A model generated the notes under the pieces. It was not told the DNA's origin. It did no database searches and was given only the letters and a program-made list of their open reading frames with translations. A program made the position numbers and the translations under genes. A stretch of 64,000 nt of DNA from Liquorilactobacillus cacaonum DSM 21116 (GTDB taxonomy: Bacteria > Bacillota > Bacilli > Lactobacillales > Lactobacillaceae): positions 205,986 through 269,985 of the forward strand of contig NZ_AYZE01000015.1 in the NCBI RefSeq assembly GCF_001436735.1, given 5' to 3'. Of this stretch, positions 8,899 to 17,263 are shown piece after piece; position 1 is the first letter of the stretch, and the number at the start of each line of letters is the position of its first letter.

Positions 8899-9269
8899 AA
8901 TTCTTGCTAAAAGAACACTAATCTAACTCTAGGCTTGCAAAACATTACTATATTATTAATAGTATCAAAGAAAGAATAGCATAATAATAAATGAGTTGAT
9001 TTATAAGACTCTGGTACAAAGTTGGAGTTTAATTAAACCTTATCAAATCTTATTGATAGTTAAAATTATTTAGAATCGGAAGTTAACTCACTTCTGTTTT
9101 TTTTTATTTGTAAATTTAACTTGCATTTGTTGTAACTTAATAAAAATTAGGTTCTAAAAAAGCTTTGTAATAGAAGTTTTTTTGGTAAAATTTAGACGTC
9201 GACAACATTAAAAAACAATTGATATGTAGTAGTTAGTTAATTAATTAATCTTTTTGAAAGGAATTTATT
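8899..9269. other. Intergenic stretch of 371 bp without a recognised gene
   Basis: AT-rich, no convincing reading frame on either strand. It contains one terminator-like hairpin (9077-9105) and, just before the TMEM175 gene, a possible -10 TAAAAT with poorly spaced -35 candidates. Nothing else was seen. Confidence 0.6.
9077..9105 (+). terminator. Terminator-like hairpin upstream of the TMEM175 gene
   Basis: CGGAAGT/ACTTCTG (7 bp, one G-U) with a 6-nt loop followed by nine T. It lies 180 bp beyond the oxidoreductase stop codon, which is far for a simple gene terminator. Confidence 0.6.
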
Positions 9270-9827
9270 ATGTCAAAAAGCAGATTAGAAGCTTTTAGTG
9301 ATGGCGTTTTTGCTATTATAATAACTATCATGGTCTTGGAATTAAAAACCCCAGAAACAGCCTCATGGAATGAACTAATTAAATCATCTTTTTATGAAAC
9401 TATCTTCTCATATATTTTAAGTTATCTATTTGTTGCCAGTTTCTGGATTAGCCATCATATGATCATTTCACCAATTAAAAAAGTTGATCGAACGCTTTTA
9501 TGGACTAATATTGCTCTATTATTACCCATAAGTTTACTTCCTCTGGTAACGAATTGGCAGGGCGAAAATATCGACTCTGTTGCTCCAAGTGTGTGCTATT
9601 TAGCAATCTATACTTTATCTGTTTTGGGGCTATATACATTGGGACGTGTCGCACTTAAGAGAGTTCCAGATGATAAAAAGCAAGAATGTTACACAGAAAA
9701 TAAGCCTCGTTTTTGGGTGGTTCTGTTTGGTTTAATTGCTCTTTTAATAACTTTTTTCATTCCCTTTGTTGCTACACTTTCTGTGCTAGGAATATTAATC
9801 TTTTGGTTAATAAATTCTAGTAAATAA
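9270..9827 (+). CDS. TMEM175-family potassium channel (DUF1211)
   Basis: A 185-residue membrane protein starting MSKSRLEAFSDGVFAIIITIMVLEL. The RxxAFSDG motif in the first membrane helix (Arg5, Phe9-Ser10-Asp11) is the signature of bacterial TMEM175 channels, which form tetramers with the K+ filter in TM1. Further hydrophobic segments follow at about 40-60, 70-90, 105-125, 145-165 and 168-182, giving the usual six. A good GAAAGGA site precedes the ATG. It is monocistronic. The cellular role of bacterial homologues is poorly defined. Confidence 0.85.
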   Translation: MSKSRLEAFSDGVFAIIITIMVLELKTPETASWNELIKSSFYETIFSYILSYLFVASFWISHHMIISPIKKVDRTLLWTNIALLLPISLLPLVTNWQGENIDSVAPSVCYLAIYTLSVLGLYTLGRVALKRVPDDKKQECYTENKPRFWVVLFGLIALLITFFIPFVATLSVLGILIFWLINSSK

Positions 9828-9851
9828 TTCATTTAGTTCTGGTGCATCGTT

Positions 9852-9900
9852 AAAAAAACATCGCCCAACATCTCTAATATAGATATTGGGCGATGTTTTA
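9852..9900. terminator. Terminator between TMEM175 gene and XRE gene
   Basis: AAAACATCGCCCAA/TTGGGCGATGTTTT stem with an inner ATCT/AGAT helix, A and T tracts on both sides. It serves the converging genes. Confidence 0.85.
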
Positions 9901-10022
9901 ATGTATTTTTCAAGAGCTGTTTCGTAAATTATAGACCCTAAATAGTTTTTAGCTTAGCTACTTCACTCTTTATGTTGATTACCCAATAATTATGAAGCAT
10001 TAGCACTAGAAATCTAATTTTC

Positions 10023-10727
10023 TTAATTAAACGGCCACCATGGAAATCGTTTTGTAATCCTTTTTTCTGCATGAGCATCATAAGAAACATACTGATTACC
10101 AGCTTGTTCACGCATCACTATGGGAATCTGCCTGCGAGAAACAAGACGAATATTCGAAACATAGGATCCTTTATGAGCAATCAATGCCCAGCGATGCTTA
10201 GCATTATATTGTCCCGTATAAAATTTTAACCAACTTCCACTACCAAAAGGATCGTCAGAAACGAACGCATCAACTCGTTTACTGTTACTATTAACGATAG
10301 TCACTTTTCCTTTCTTTTCTGGTACCTTATTAGGAAGAACTGCATAGCCATACTCAATTCTCAAAAAAGGATTAGCACGATCAATCCATTCATTTTGCGT
10401 AGCACGCCCGTATCCCAATACACTTAACCATAAAAAGATAAGAACAAAAATTGCTAAAACAACTAGCAAAAATCGTTTATATTTGCTTTTGTCCCGTACA
10501 TCTTGACTAATTTTGTTAACCATTGGATTTCCAGCTCCTTTAAGTAAAATATCTAGAGGAATTCCTAAAAATTCACTTAAATTTACTAATGTATCTAAAT
10601 TAGGATAACTTAGATTGTTTTCCCAGCGTGATAGTGTTTGACGAGTAACATGTAATTGATCCGCCACTTGTTGTTGAGTTAAGTGAAGCTCTTTTCTTTT
10701 TTTTCGTAATACATTAGCAAATTGCAA
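10023..10727 (-). CDS. XRE-family regulator with C-terminal membrane anchor
   Basis: A 234-residue protein. Residues 1-60 form a Cro/C1-type helix-turn-helix (LRKKRKELHLTQQQVADQLHVTRQTLSRWENNLSYPNLDTLVNLSEFLGIPLDILL). A basic linker and one membrane segment (about 85-107, RFLLVVLAIFVLIFLWLSVL) follow, then an extracytoplasmic tail of about 125 residues with no recognised domain. It starts with TTG behind GGAGG. Such HTH-TM proteins are thought to relay envelope signals; the target is unknown. It is divergent from the clcA-like gene 600 bp away. Confidence 0.8.
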   Translation of the reverse strand: MQFANVLRKKRKELHLTQQQVADQLHVTRQTLSRWENNLSYPNLDTLVNLSEFLGIPLDILLKGAGNPMVNKISQDVRDKSKYKRFLLVVLAIFVLIFLWLSVLGYGRATQNEWIDRANPFLRIEYGYAVLPNKVPEKKGKVTIVNSNSKRVDAFVSDDPFGSGSWLKFYTGQYNAKHRWALIAHKGSYVSNIRLVSRRQIPIVMREQAGNQYVSYDAHAEKRITKRFPWWPFN

Positions 10728-10911
10728 TTTAATAGTCCTCCTTAATTTTTAAGTTAGCATAAAAATCGTGAATGTAACGCAATTAACATGTTACATTGGC
10801 GTTTTTTCCATATTAAACAGCCAAAAAATTTGAATTTAACTTGTTTTGATTTTACTAAACCTAAAACAGGTTAGCTGTGGTGAAACATTATTTTAAAGAT
10901 CGTCATTTTAA

Positions 10912-11211
10912 AAAAATATTATATTGATAGACAATGATGATTACACAGGCAAGATTGGGGGAGAGATAAGACACATATCAGAAAAAGCAAAAATCGTTCA
11001 TGTTAACTTCTATTACCCCATTGCTAGTTATCATGGTTTTCAATTGCTATGAACAGTTTTAAAACACTAGCTGAGATTGAATGGGCATCCCAATTAGATA
11101 AAAAGCAACTTTTTGTGCATCATCAAGTAACTACTTCAATTAATTATTTCATTTGATAACTTTTCAGCTTTTCAATTAGTTGATGTTGCTTCAATTATTA
11201 AAGGAACATGA
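10912..11211 (+). pseudogene. Decayed coding remnant in the 605-bp gap before the ClC gene
   Basis: Three short coding-like segments lie in different plus-strand frames. The first (to the TGA at 11050-11052) includes YTGKIGGEIRHISEKAKIV. The second starts at an ATG overlapping that TGA (11049-11156) and includes NSFKTLAEIEWASQLDKKQL. The third ends at 11211 with FSAFQLVDVASIIKGT. Amino-acid composition looks protein-like and the segments follow each other, which suggests a gene broken by frameshifts and stops. I could not identify the family. The rest of the gap (10728-10911, 11212-11332) holds only regulatory-length AT-rich DNA. Confidence 0.35.
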
Positions 11212-11332
11212 TTAATTTTTTTATCCATCAAAATTTTATACCAGTTATTTAAAATTTATCTTGTAATCTGTTATTTTCAGTGTTTGAATAATAATTGATG
11301 ATATTTTTTATTTACGAGAAGGAGTTTGTGTT

Positions 11333-12841
11333 TTGATTAGATTACAAGCCATTATTAGAGGTGCTATTGTTGGTATTATTGTTGGAATTGTTGTAAGTTC
11401 TTTTCGTTTTTCCATTGAAAAAATGTTATTCTTTTTCAAAAAAATTTATAATTTTGCAGGCGAAGGCTTTTTCAATTTTCTTTTAATTACATTTTTATTA
11501 GTTTTATTGTCTGTCATTATTGGCTTTTTCATAAAAAAACAACCTCACATCATGGGATCAGGTATTCCTGAAGTTGAATTACAGCTGACAAATCAACTTT
11601 CAATCAGTCCATATTCAGTTTTATACGGTAAATTTATAGCAGGGATTTTAGCAATCGGTACTGGTGGATTCCTTGGTCGTGAGGGCCCATCAGTTCAACT
11701 AGGAGCTGCAGTTGGTCAAATATTCGCAGAAAAACTATCCCTTAATAAAAACGATTGGCGCCTTTTAGTTGCATCTGGAGCTGCTGCTGGCTTATCTTCA
11801 GCATTTGGTGCTCCACTAGCTGGAACACTATTTATTTTAGAGGAAGTGTCACATAGTTTTTCAACACTTCTATGGTTACAATCACTTAGTGCTGCTTTAA
11901 TGTCTGATCTAATCACTAGTTATTTTTTTGGCTTAAAACCTGTTCTTAGCATCCATTATACAGCAACCTTTCCTTTACGTTATTATTGGATATTATTGCT
12001 ACTCGGAGTAATACTTGGATTACTTGGACGTTTTTATCAAGTTGCAACGCTAAAAACCTATTTATTATATCGTTATCTTCAAAAAATACCTCGAAAATGG
12101 CAAACCATTATCATGTTTGTGGGGATTTTACCTATAGGTATCTATTTGCCTAACTTGTTAGGCGGAGGTAGTATTTTGATTGATTCCCTAGCTGTTCACG
12201 CTCCTTCTCTTGCTATTATTTTTGGAATCTTTGTTATTCGTTTTGGATTTTCTTGGCTTTCTTTTGGTTCAGGTGCTCCCGGGGGAATATTCTTGCCCAT
12301 TCTTACTCTAGGTGCAATCATTGGAGTTTTTATTGGGAAATTGGGAGTTGATTTACATCTTTTGCCTCCTGTTTATCTACCAAATATTATTATTTTTTCA
12401 TTAGCAGGTTACTTTGCCTGTATAAGTAAGGCGCCTTTTACTGCAATTATTCTAGTCACAGAAATGGTTGGTTCGTTGTCACATCTAATGCCCTTAGCTC
12501 TAGTTGCATTAATTGCTTACATAGTTGTAGATTTTCTTGGCGGCGAACCAATCTATGAATCACTCTCAAGCAGAATGATAACTTTTAAAAAACTCTCACA
12601 ACATCCCAAGAAACTAACTCGTGTGGATTTCAAAGTTCCTGTTCTAAGTTCAATTGTTGGACAGGAAATTCGTGCAATTCCTTGGCCAAAAAATGTTATT
12701 TTAACAAGAATTCAACGTAATGGAGATGAACTTCTTGGACGCGGTGATTTAATTATTGAAAGTAATGATCTCTTAATCTTCTGGACTGTTGATGAGAATA
12801 CTGAGGTTATTCGAAAGCAACTCAAATCAATTGTTCTTTAA
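11333..12841 (+). CDS. ClC-family chloride channel/antiporter with C-terminal TrkA-C-like domain
   Basis: A 502-residue protein starting with TTG behind GAAGGAG. The ClC anion pathway motifs are all present: GSGIPE (75-80), GREGPS with the gating glutamate (Glu117) and GSGAPGGIFLP (about 312-322). The second-helix acidic residue in FILEEVSH (Glu171, matching the proton glutamate of E. coli ClC) is also present, so it is probably an H+/Cl- antiporter rather than a channel. About ten membrane helices end near 410. Residues 430-500 form a TrkA-C-like domain that may bind a ligand. It is not the fluoride type (GREGP, not GREGT). Confidence 0.9.
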   Translation: MIRLQAIIRGAIVGIIVGIVVSSFRFSIEKMLFFFKKIYNFAGEGFFNFLLITFLLVLLSVIIGFFIKKQPHIMGSGIPEVELQLTNQLSISPYSVLYGKFIAGILAIGTGGFLGREGPSVQLGAAVGQIFAEKLSLNKNDWRLLVASGAAAGLSSAFGAPLAGTLFILEEVSHSFSTLLWLQSLSAALMSDLITSYFFGLKPVLSIHYTATFPLRYYWILLLLGVILGLLGRFYQVATLKTYLLYRYLQKIPRKWQTIIMFVGILPIGIYLPNLLGGGSILIDSLAVHAPSLAIIFGIFVIRFGFSWLSFGSGAPGGIFLPILTLGAIIGVFIGKLGVDLHLLPPVYLPNIIIFSLAGYFACISKAPFTAIILVTEMVGSLSHLMPLALVALIAYIVVDFLGGEPIYESLSSRMITFKKLSQHPKKLTRVDFKVPVLSSIVGQEIRAIPWPKNVILTRIQRNGDELLGRGDLIIESNDLLIFWTVDENTEVIRKQLKSIVL

Positions 12842-12881
12842 TTGCTTTGACTATCTTTCTTTATAAATCATTTACAAAATA

Positions 12882-12918
12882 AGGAGTTAGATCAATTTAA
12901 CTTTTGATCTAGCTCCTA
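12882..12918. terminator. Hairpin between converging ClC and DUF218 genes
   Basis: AGGAGTTAGATCAA pairs with TTGATCTAGCTCCT around a 6-8 nt loop. T-tracts are weak (TTATTTTG on the minus strand). It is probably a shared terminator. Confidence 0.65.
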
Positions 12919-12952
12919 TATTTATGTATTTCGAATATATGTTTTTAATCAT

Positions 12953-14020
12953 TTAATTAATAATTGCATCCAGTACTGCCAGTCCAATGTTTGCAAATAG
13001 TAATACTACAAGCGTTACCAAATGAAATAGTTTATGTTGCATCAAAATCGCAATGTATTCTCTAATAAATGCATTTGGTATAAAAAATTTACTCGTTTTT
13101 GCACCAATTCCATCAATGTTTAATCCGACATATCTAGCATAACCAGCCGCTCTAAAAGTATGATAGTCACTGGTTGAAAAAATACCTGAATCTAATGGAA
13201 GACCCTTAGCCTCAATTATTTTTTTTGAAAACAACATATTCTGATATGTATTTTTTGAATTTATTTCCGCTATCAGTTCCAAGTCTTGCATACCGTGCTC
13301 TATTGCATACTCTTTCATAGCTATTCCCTCAGGAACTTTTTCATCACTACCTTGTCCACCCGAAAATATTATTATTGGTTTGATACTACTTTTTTTGAGT
13401 TGCTGCTCACAAAATTCTTTTGCTTTCATAATTCTCGAGGCTAATAATGGTGAGACTCTTTTACCATCAAGTAGTCCAGCACCTAAAACAATTATATATT
13501 TTTTGTCTAATTTTGGTGGTAGAAGCCTTGTTATTAAAAAAGAGGTAATAAAGCTAAGAAGCCAAAAAATACAATACATTACAACCAGTAATGCTGAACT
13601 AATAATTGTTTCCGCAATTGGACCAGGTAAAATTGCTCGAATCCCTCTAAAAATCAGGGGACTAATAATAACTAGTATTCCTAAAAAAAGAGTAAGCATA
13701 TTCCCTAATGTATGACTTTCTTTGCGCCAAACAATTATAGCATTCCAAAGTAGTAAAAAACCTAGCGACAAATATGTTATTAATACCGGAATCAAAATAA
13801 TTATAGCTAGAATTAAAATGCCATACTCTAGCCAGACTACCTGACTATACATGACAGTTAAAACAACGGTAATACCTGAAATAATTAGGAACATATTACC
13901 TAGAATTCCATTTAATAAGCGAAATTTATTTTTTTTAAGGCTTATCACTAGTACTCCACCCATAATAGCTAGTGCGAGCCATGAAGTAATAACCATTAAT
14001 GTTCCCATATTAAATTGCAT
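12953..14020 (-). CDS. DUF218 (SanA/YdcF/ElyC-like) membrane protein
   Basis: A 355-residue protein. The first 170 residues contain five or so membrane helices. A DUF218 domain follows (YIIVLGAGLLDGKRVSPLLASR at about 175-196, IIFSGGQGSDEKVPEGIAMKEYA, NSKNTYQNMLFSK, FSTSDYHTFRAAGYA), and a final membrane helix ends the protein. This architecture is common in lactobacilli. Family members are linked to envelope or lipid-carrier metabolism (ElyC, SanA), but the reaction is not established. It is divergent from the asparaginase gene. Confidence 0.85.
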   Translation of the reverse strand: MQFNMGTLMVITSWLALAIMGGVLVISLKKNKFRLLNGILGNMFLIISGITVVLTVMYSQVVWLEYGILILAIIILIPVLITYLSLGFLLLWNAIIVWRKESHTLGNMLTLFLGILVIISPLIFRGIRAILPGPIAETIISSALLVVMYCIFWLLSFITSFLITRLLPPKLDKKYIIVLGAGLLDGKRVSPLLASRIMKAKEFCEQQLKKSSIKPIIIFSGGQGSDEKVPEGIAMKEYAIEHGMQDLELIAEINSKNTYQNMLFSKKIIEAKGLPLDSGIFSTSDYHTFRAAGYARYVGLNIDGIGAKTSKFFIPNAFIREYIAILMQHKLFHLVTLVVLLFANIGLAVLDAIIN

Positions 14021-14171
14021 TTTTTATCCTCCCAAAATATTGATACACTAATCTTAACAGATATTCACATTCTTGACATTTTCATATTGTACTAACAACC
14101 TACTTATTGTCTAGTAATTGCTTTACTAACTGTTTATAATAAAATAAATTAATAAAATGGAGATTTTGCTT

Positions 14172-15146
14172 ATGAAAACAATCCTTATACTACATACGGG
14201 CGGGACAATCGCAATGTCAAAAAATATTGATGGTGGTGTTGCACCTAATAATATAAATCCCTTAGATATGTTTGAAAATCCCTTTGTTGATAAATTAAAC
14301 TTAATCACGGAGGATATCTTTAATCTACCTTCTCCACACATCGGACCAGAAGAAATGCTTTTAATCCAAAAACGTATATTAAAAGCCATCTCAGAAAATA
14401 TTGATGGTGTTGTTATAACACATGGAACTGATACTTTAGAAGAAACAGCTTATTTTCTTGATTTAACCATCCAAAATGATTTTCCTGTGGTAGTCACAGG
14501 TGCAATGCGTTCAGCTAATGAAATTGGCTCTGATGGTCTTCATAATTTTCAAACAGCAATCCAAACAGCTGCTAGTGATTCTGCAAAAAATAAGGGCGTT
14601 CTTGTAGTTATGAATGATGAAATTCACACCGCTCGTTACGTTACAAAAACTCATACTACAAATGTTGCAACCTTTCGCACCCCCACTTTTGGTCCAATTG
14701 GCCTCGTAACAAAAGATCGAATTTTATTTTATGAGCAATTATTGCTAACCAACTACCATCCTATTAAAAATCTTGTGAGCCATGTGTACTTAGTAAAAGC
14801 TTATGCAGGAATGGATCCAGAAATATTAGAATTCATGGATAATGACCAAACAAATGGGATTGTAATTGAAGCACTAGGAGCAGGAAACCTTCCACCTCGG
14901 ATCTTACCAATTCTTAAAAAATTACTTAATCGTCAAATTCCTGTAGTTTTAGTTTCTCGTTGTTTTAACGGAATAGCACAAGAAGTTTACTCATATGACG
15001 GTGGCGGTATTCAACTAAGCCATATGGGTGTAATTTTTTGCCATGGGCTGAATGGTCAAAAGGCTAGGATTAAGTTACTTGTCGGATTGAGTGATGGCCT
15101 TTCAGGAAATTCGTTAAAAGATTTTTTAAGTGACGCTGTTTCATAG
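14172..15146 (+). CDS. ansA: Type I L-asparaginase
   Basis: The chosen start is the ATG at 14172, 9 nt after GGAG; an upstream in-frame ATG at 14157 overlaps that ribosome site. The 324-residue protein has the two catalytic threonine motifs of asparaginases: LHTGGTIAM near the N-terminus (Thr12) and VVITHGTDTLEETAYFL. It also has VVTGAMRSANEIGSDGLHN. It has no signal peptide, so it is the cytoplasmic form that hydrolyses asparagine to aspartate and ammonia. A TATAAT lies about 25 bp upstream. It is monocistronic with its own terminator. Confidence 0.92.
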   Translation: MKTILILHTGGTIAMSKNIDGGVAPNNINPLDMFENPFVDKLNLITEDIFNLPSPHIGPEEMLLIQKRILKAISENIDGVVITHGTDTLEETAYFLDLTIQNDFPVVVTGAMRSANEIGSDGLHNFQTAIQTAASDSAKNKGVLVVMNDEIHTARYVTKTHTTNVATFRTPTFGPIGLVTKDRILFYEQLLLTNYHPIKNLVSHVYLVKAYAGMDPEILEFMDNDQTNGIVIEALGAGNLPPRILPILKKLLNRQIPVVLVSRCFNGIAQEVYSYDGGGIQLSHMGVIFCHGLNGQKARIKLLVGLSDGLSGNSLKDFLSDAVS

Positions 15147-15190
15147 AGATTTTCACTTTAATATATTATTAAAATTTAACCTATTCCATC

Positions 15191-15227
15191 AAAAAAGCCT
15201 AAACATTGAAGTGACTTAGGCTTTTTT
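15191..15227. terminator. Terminator between ansA and the thioesterase gene
   Basis: AAAAAAGCCTAA/TTAGGCTTTTTT stem with a 13-nt loop, symmetric A and T tracts, convergent genes on both sides. Confidence 0.88.
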
Positions 15228-15257
15228 TGAATAAAAAAATAATTCAATTAGTTAAAA

Positions 15258-16001
15258 TTATCTGCTTTTCCATGTACAACTTGCGTAGCAACTTTCTTCA
15301 TTTTCTGCACTTATTTTATGATATGTTACTAATTTATTTTCAGAAATACTTGTCTCACTATCAACCGTTTCACCATAATGTATTTCTTTTTTATACTTTA
15401 TATTCATCTCCGTCAAATCATGGGTTAGTAAAAAATCTTCAGTTAATCCATCAATCATCCAGTCAAAGTAATGAACATTATTAACGTGTTGATTTGAATC
15501 AATATCCATAAAACGAACACGATATGTCTTTTCAGAAACATATTGTGCATTACTTTCAGTCAATGGGTTGGCTAAACGTTCAATTTTATTAGTGTACTCT
15601 CCACCATATGGTTCAACCAGTTCTGGAAGTAATCTTGCAATCTTTCTTTTCTTATGGTCCATTAGAACAAACACACTATGCATTCTAGTAATTATCGTTC
15701 CATTACCATCTTCAATCCAAAAATCACGATAACAAAAATAACGATTATATGACTTCGCTTTGGTATAAACTCTAATATTTTCTCCAAAGATAGGCAATCT
15801 TTCAACAGTTAGAATATGTTGAGTAATTACCCAACCGTAACCTTTATCATTTATTTTTTCTTCTGTAAGCCCTAAATAAATGCTTTGATTTTGTGATGCT
15901 AACATTAAAATATTGATTAACATACCTATTGTCGTCTGTTTTGTGCGATCTGTTTCGTAGAACAAGACCTTGTGAGATTCACCAAAAATATTATCCTTCA
16001 A
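15258..16001 (-). CDS. Acyl-ACP thioesterase (FatA/B-like)
   Basis: A 247-residue double-hotdog protein. The first hotdog contains YETDRTKQTTIGMLINILMLASQNQSIYLGL and GWVITQHILTVERLPIFGENI; the second contains RVRFMDIDSNQHVNNVHYFDWMID. The DxNxHxxN-type stretch of this second half is the catalytic region of bacterial acyl-ACP thioesterases (PF01643). It releases free fatty acids from acyl-ACP. The only usable start is TTG at 15999-16001 with a weak upstream AAAGA. It follows rsmI by 18 bp and is probably the last gene of that operon. Confidence 0.85.
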   Translation of the reverse strand: MKDNIFGESHKVLFYETDRTKQTTIGMLINILMLASQNQSIYLGLTEEKINDKGYGWVITQHILTVERLPIFGENIRVYTKAKSYNRYFCYRDFWIEDGNGTIITRMHSVFVLMDHKKRKIARLLPELVEPYGGEYTNKIERLANPLTESNAQYVSEKTYRVRFMDIDSNQHVNNVHYFDWMIDGLTEDFLLTHDLTEMNIKYKKEIHYGETVDSETSISENKLVTYHKISAENEESCYASCTWKSR

Positions 16002-16019
16002 AAAATCGCCATCTTTCTT

Positions 16020-16907
16020 TTAAGATTCAATATGGTGGTATATGTTATATACAATCTGCTTCTTTAACTTATTTTTTTTTGCTACATCTTTTATTGCATC
16101 ATTCGTACGATAATTCTGTTCCTCAATTAATAGTTTTACTTGACTTTCTATTGAAGATTCACTTATTTGCTCACTTTTTTCCTCTAGTACTATTGAATTT
16201 CCTTCAACTATAATGCAGAATTCCCCACGTACTTGTTCATTTCTTGCCCAAGTAATTGCTTCATCGATTGATCCTCTGATAAATTCTTCAAATTTCTTCG
16301 TGAGTTCTCTACATAGTACAACTTTTCTTTCTTTCCCCAAAAAAAGCGACAGTGACTCTAACGTTTTTTTTAGCCTATGTGGTGCTTCATAAAAAATTAA
16401 AGTTTCTTTCTTTTTTGCAAGAACCTGTAGTTGCAATTCTTTTTCTTTTTTTCGCCTGGAAATAAACCCTACAAATAAAAATGGTTGTGGAGATAATCCT
16501 GATGCAATAAGTGCACTTAACCCTGCATTTGCTCCTGGTAGAGGGATAACAGCAATACCTGCATTAATACAAGCAACTACCAGTTCATGCCCTGGATCAC
16601 TAATTGAAGGGGTCCCCGCATCACTCACTTGTGCAATATTTATTCCATTTGTTAGCTTATCTATCAATTGAGGTATTCTCTCTTGAGTATTATGTTCGTG
16701 GAAACTAATTTGTGAAGTCTTTATCTCGAAATGGTTCAATAATTTCTGCGTATTACGTGTGTCCTCAGCAGCAATTAAATCTACTTCTTTCAAGACATCA
16801 ACAGCTCGATAAGTCATATCACCTAAATTGCCAATCGGTGTGGGAACCAAATAAAGAGCCCCAATTCCACTTTCTTGATGGTAGCTACTCATTTTTGATA
16901 GTGTCAT
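16020..16907 (-). CDS. rsmI: 16S rRNA (cytidine(1402)-2'-O)-methyltransferase RsmI
   Basis: The chosen start ATG (16905-16907) lies 8 nt after GGGGAG and overlaps the yabA stop as ATGA; a longer in-frame reading to 16949 has no ribosome site. The 295-residue protein has the tetrapyrrole-methylase fold: LYLVPTPIGNLGDMTYRAV, AAEDTRNTQKLL, VSDAGTPSISDPG and FYEAPHRLKKTL. These are diagnostic of RsmI, which methylates the ribose of C1402 in 16S rRNA. The order holB-yabA-rsmI is conserved in Bacilli. Confidence 0.95.
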   Translation of the reverse strand: MTLSKMSSYHQESGIGALYLVPTPIGNLGDMTYRAVDVLKEVDLIAAEDTRNTQKLLNHFEIKTSQISFHEHNTQERIPQLIDKLTNGINIAQVSDAGTPSISDPGHELVVACINAGIAVIPLPGANAGLSALIASGLSPQPFLFVGFISRRKKEKELQLQVLAKKKETLIFYEAPHRLKKTLESLSLFLGKERKVVLCRELTKKFEEFIRGSIDEAITWARNEQVRGEFCIIVEGNSIVLEEKSEQISESSIESQVKLLIEEQNYRTNDAIKDVAKKNKLKKQIVYNIYHHIES

Positions 16908-17248
16908 TGCCTTCTCTCCCCATAAATAACATCTTGACAAAAAACACACGGTTCATCATTGATTCTTCTAGTTCCATACATATTATCAACATTGCACACA
17001 TGGAACCCTTCCTCATACAACATTTCCAAATTTTTTCTTGATTTGGATAAGCCACCTTGTTCGTCAAAGTGCTTTTGTTCTTCTAATTCCTTTAGATGGG
17101 TTCTTAAATGTTGATTTTCAATCTCTAATTCTGCATTTTTCTCAATGACTTTTGTCATCTCTGCTTTTATGAGTTCAATTTCTTCAATCATTTTTTTTGC
17201 TTTTGCACCTAAATCGGAGAATCCATCATATAATTCTCGCTTATTCAA
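16904..17248 (-). CDS. yabA: Replication initiation control protein YabA
   Basis: This small protein has a leucine-zipper coiled coil (about 10-60, LGAKAKKMIEEIELIKAEMTKVIEKNAELEIEN) and a C-terminal zinc motif with His/Cys ligands (FHVCN ... DEPCVFC). This is the YabA architecture. YabA binds DnaA and DnaN and restrains initiation in Firmicutes. A GTG directly after the holB stop codon (17263) could be the start, but the TTG at 17246-17248, 5 nt after AAGGTGG, gives the usual N-terminus LNKRELYDGF. The choice is uncertain by five codons. Confidence 0.9.
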   Translation of the reverse strand: MNKRELYDGFSDLGAKAKKMIEEIELIKAEMTKVIEKNAELEIENQHLRTHLKELEEQKHFDEQGGLSKSRKNLEMLYEEGFHVCNVDNMYGTRRINDEPCVFCQDVIYGERRQ

Positions 17249-17263
17249 AAAAACCACCTTCAC

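Noticed and set aside
11212..11332. A fluoride riboswitch in front of the ClC gene
   Set aside because: The protein has GREGP (chloride type), not the fluoride-exporter motif, and the leader lacks the conserved riboswitch words.
13380..14051. Plus-strand open frames opposite the DUF218 gene
   Set aside because: They mirror hydrophobic codons of the real gene and have no ribosome site or recognisable domain.
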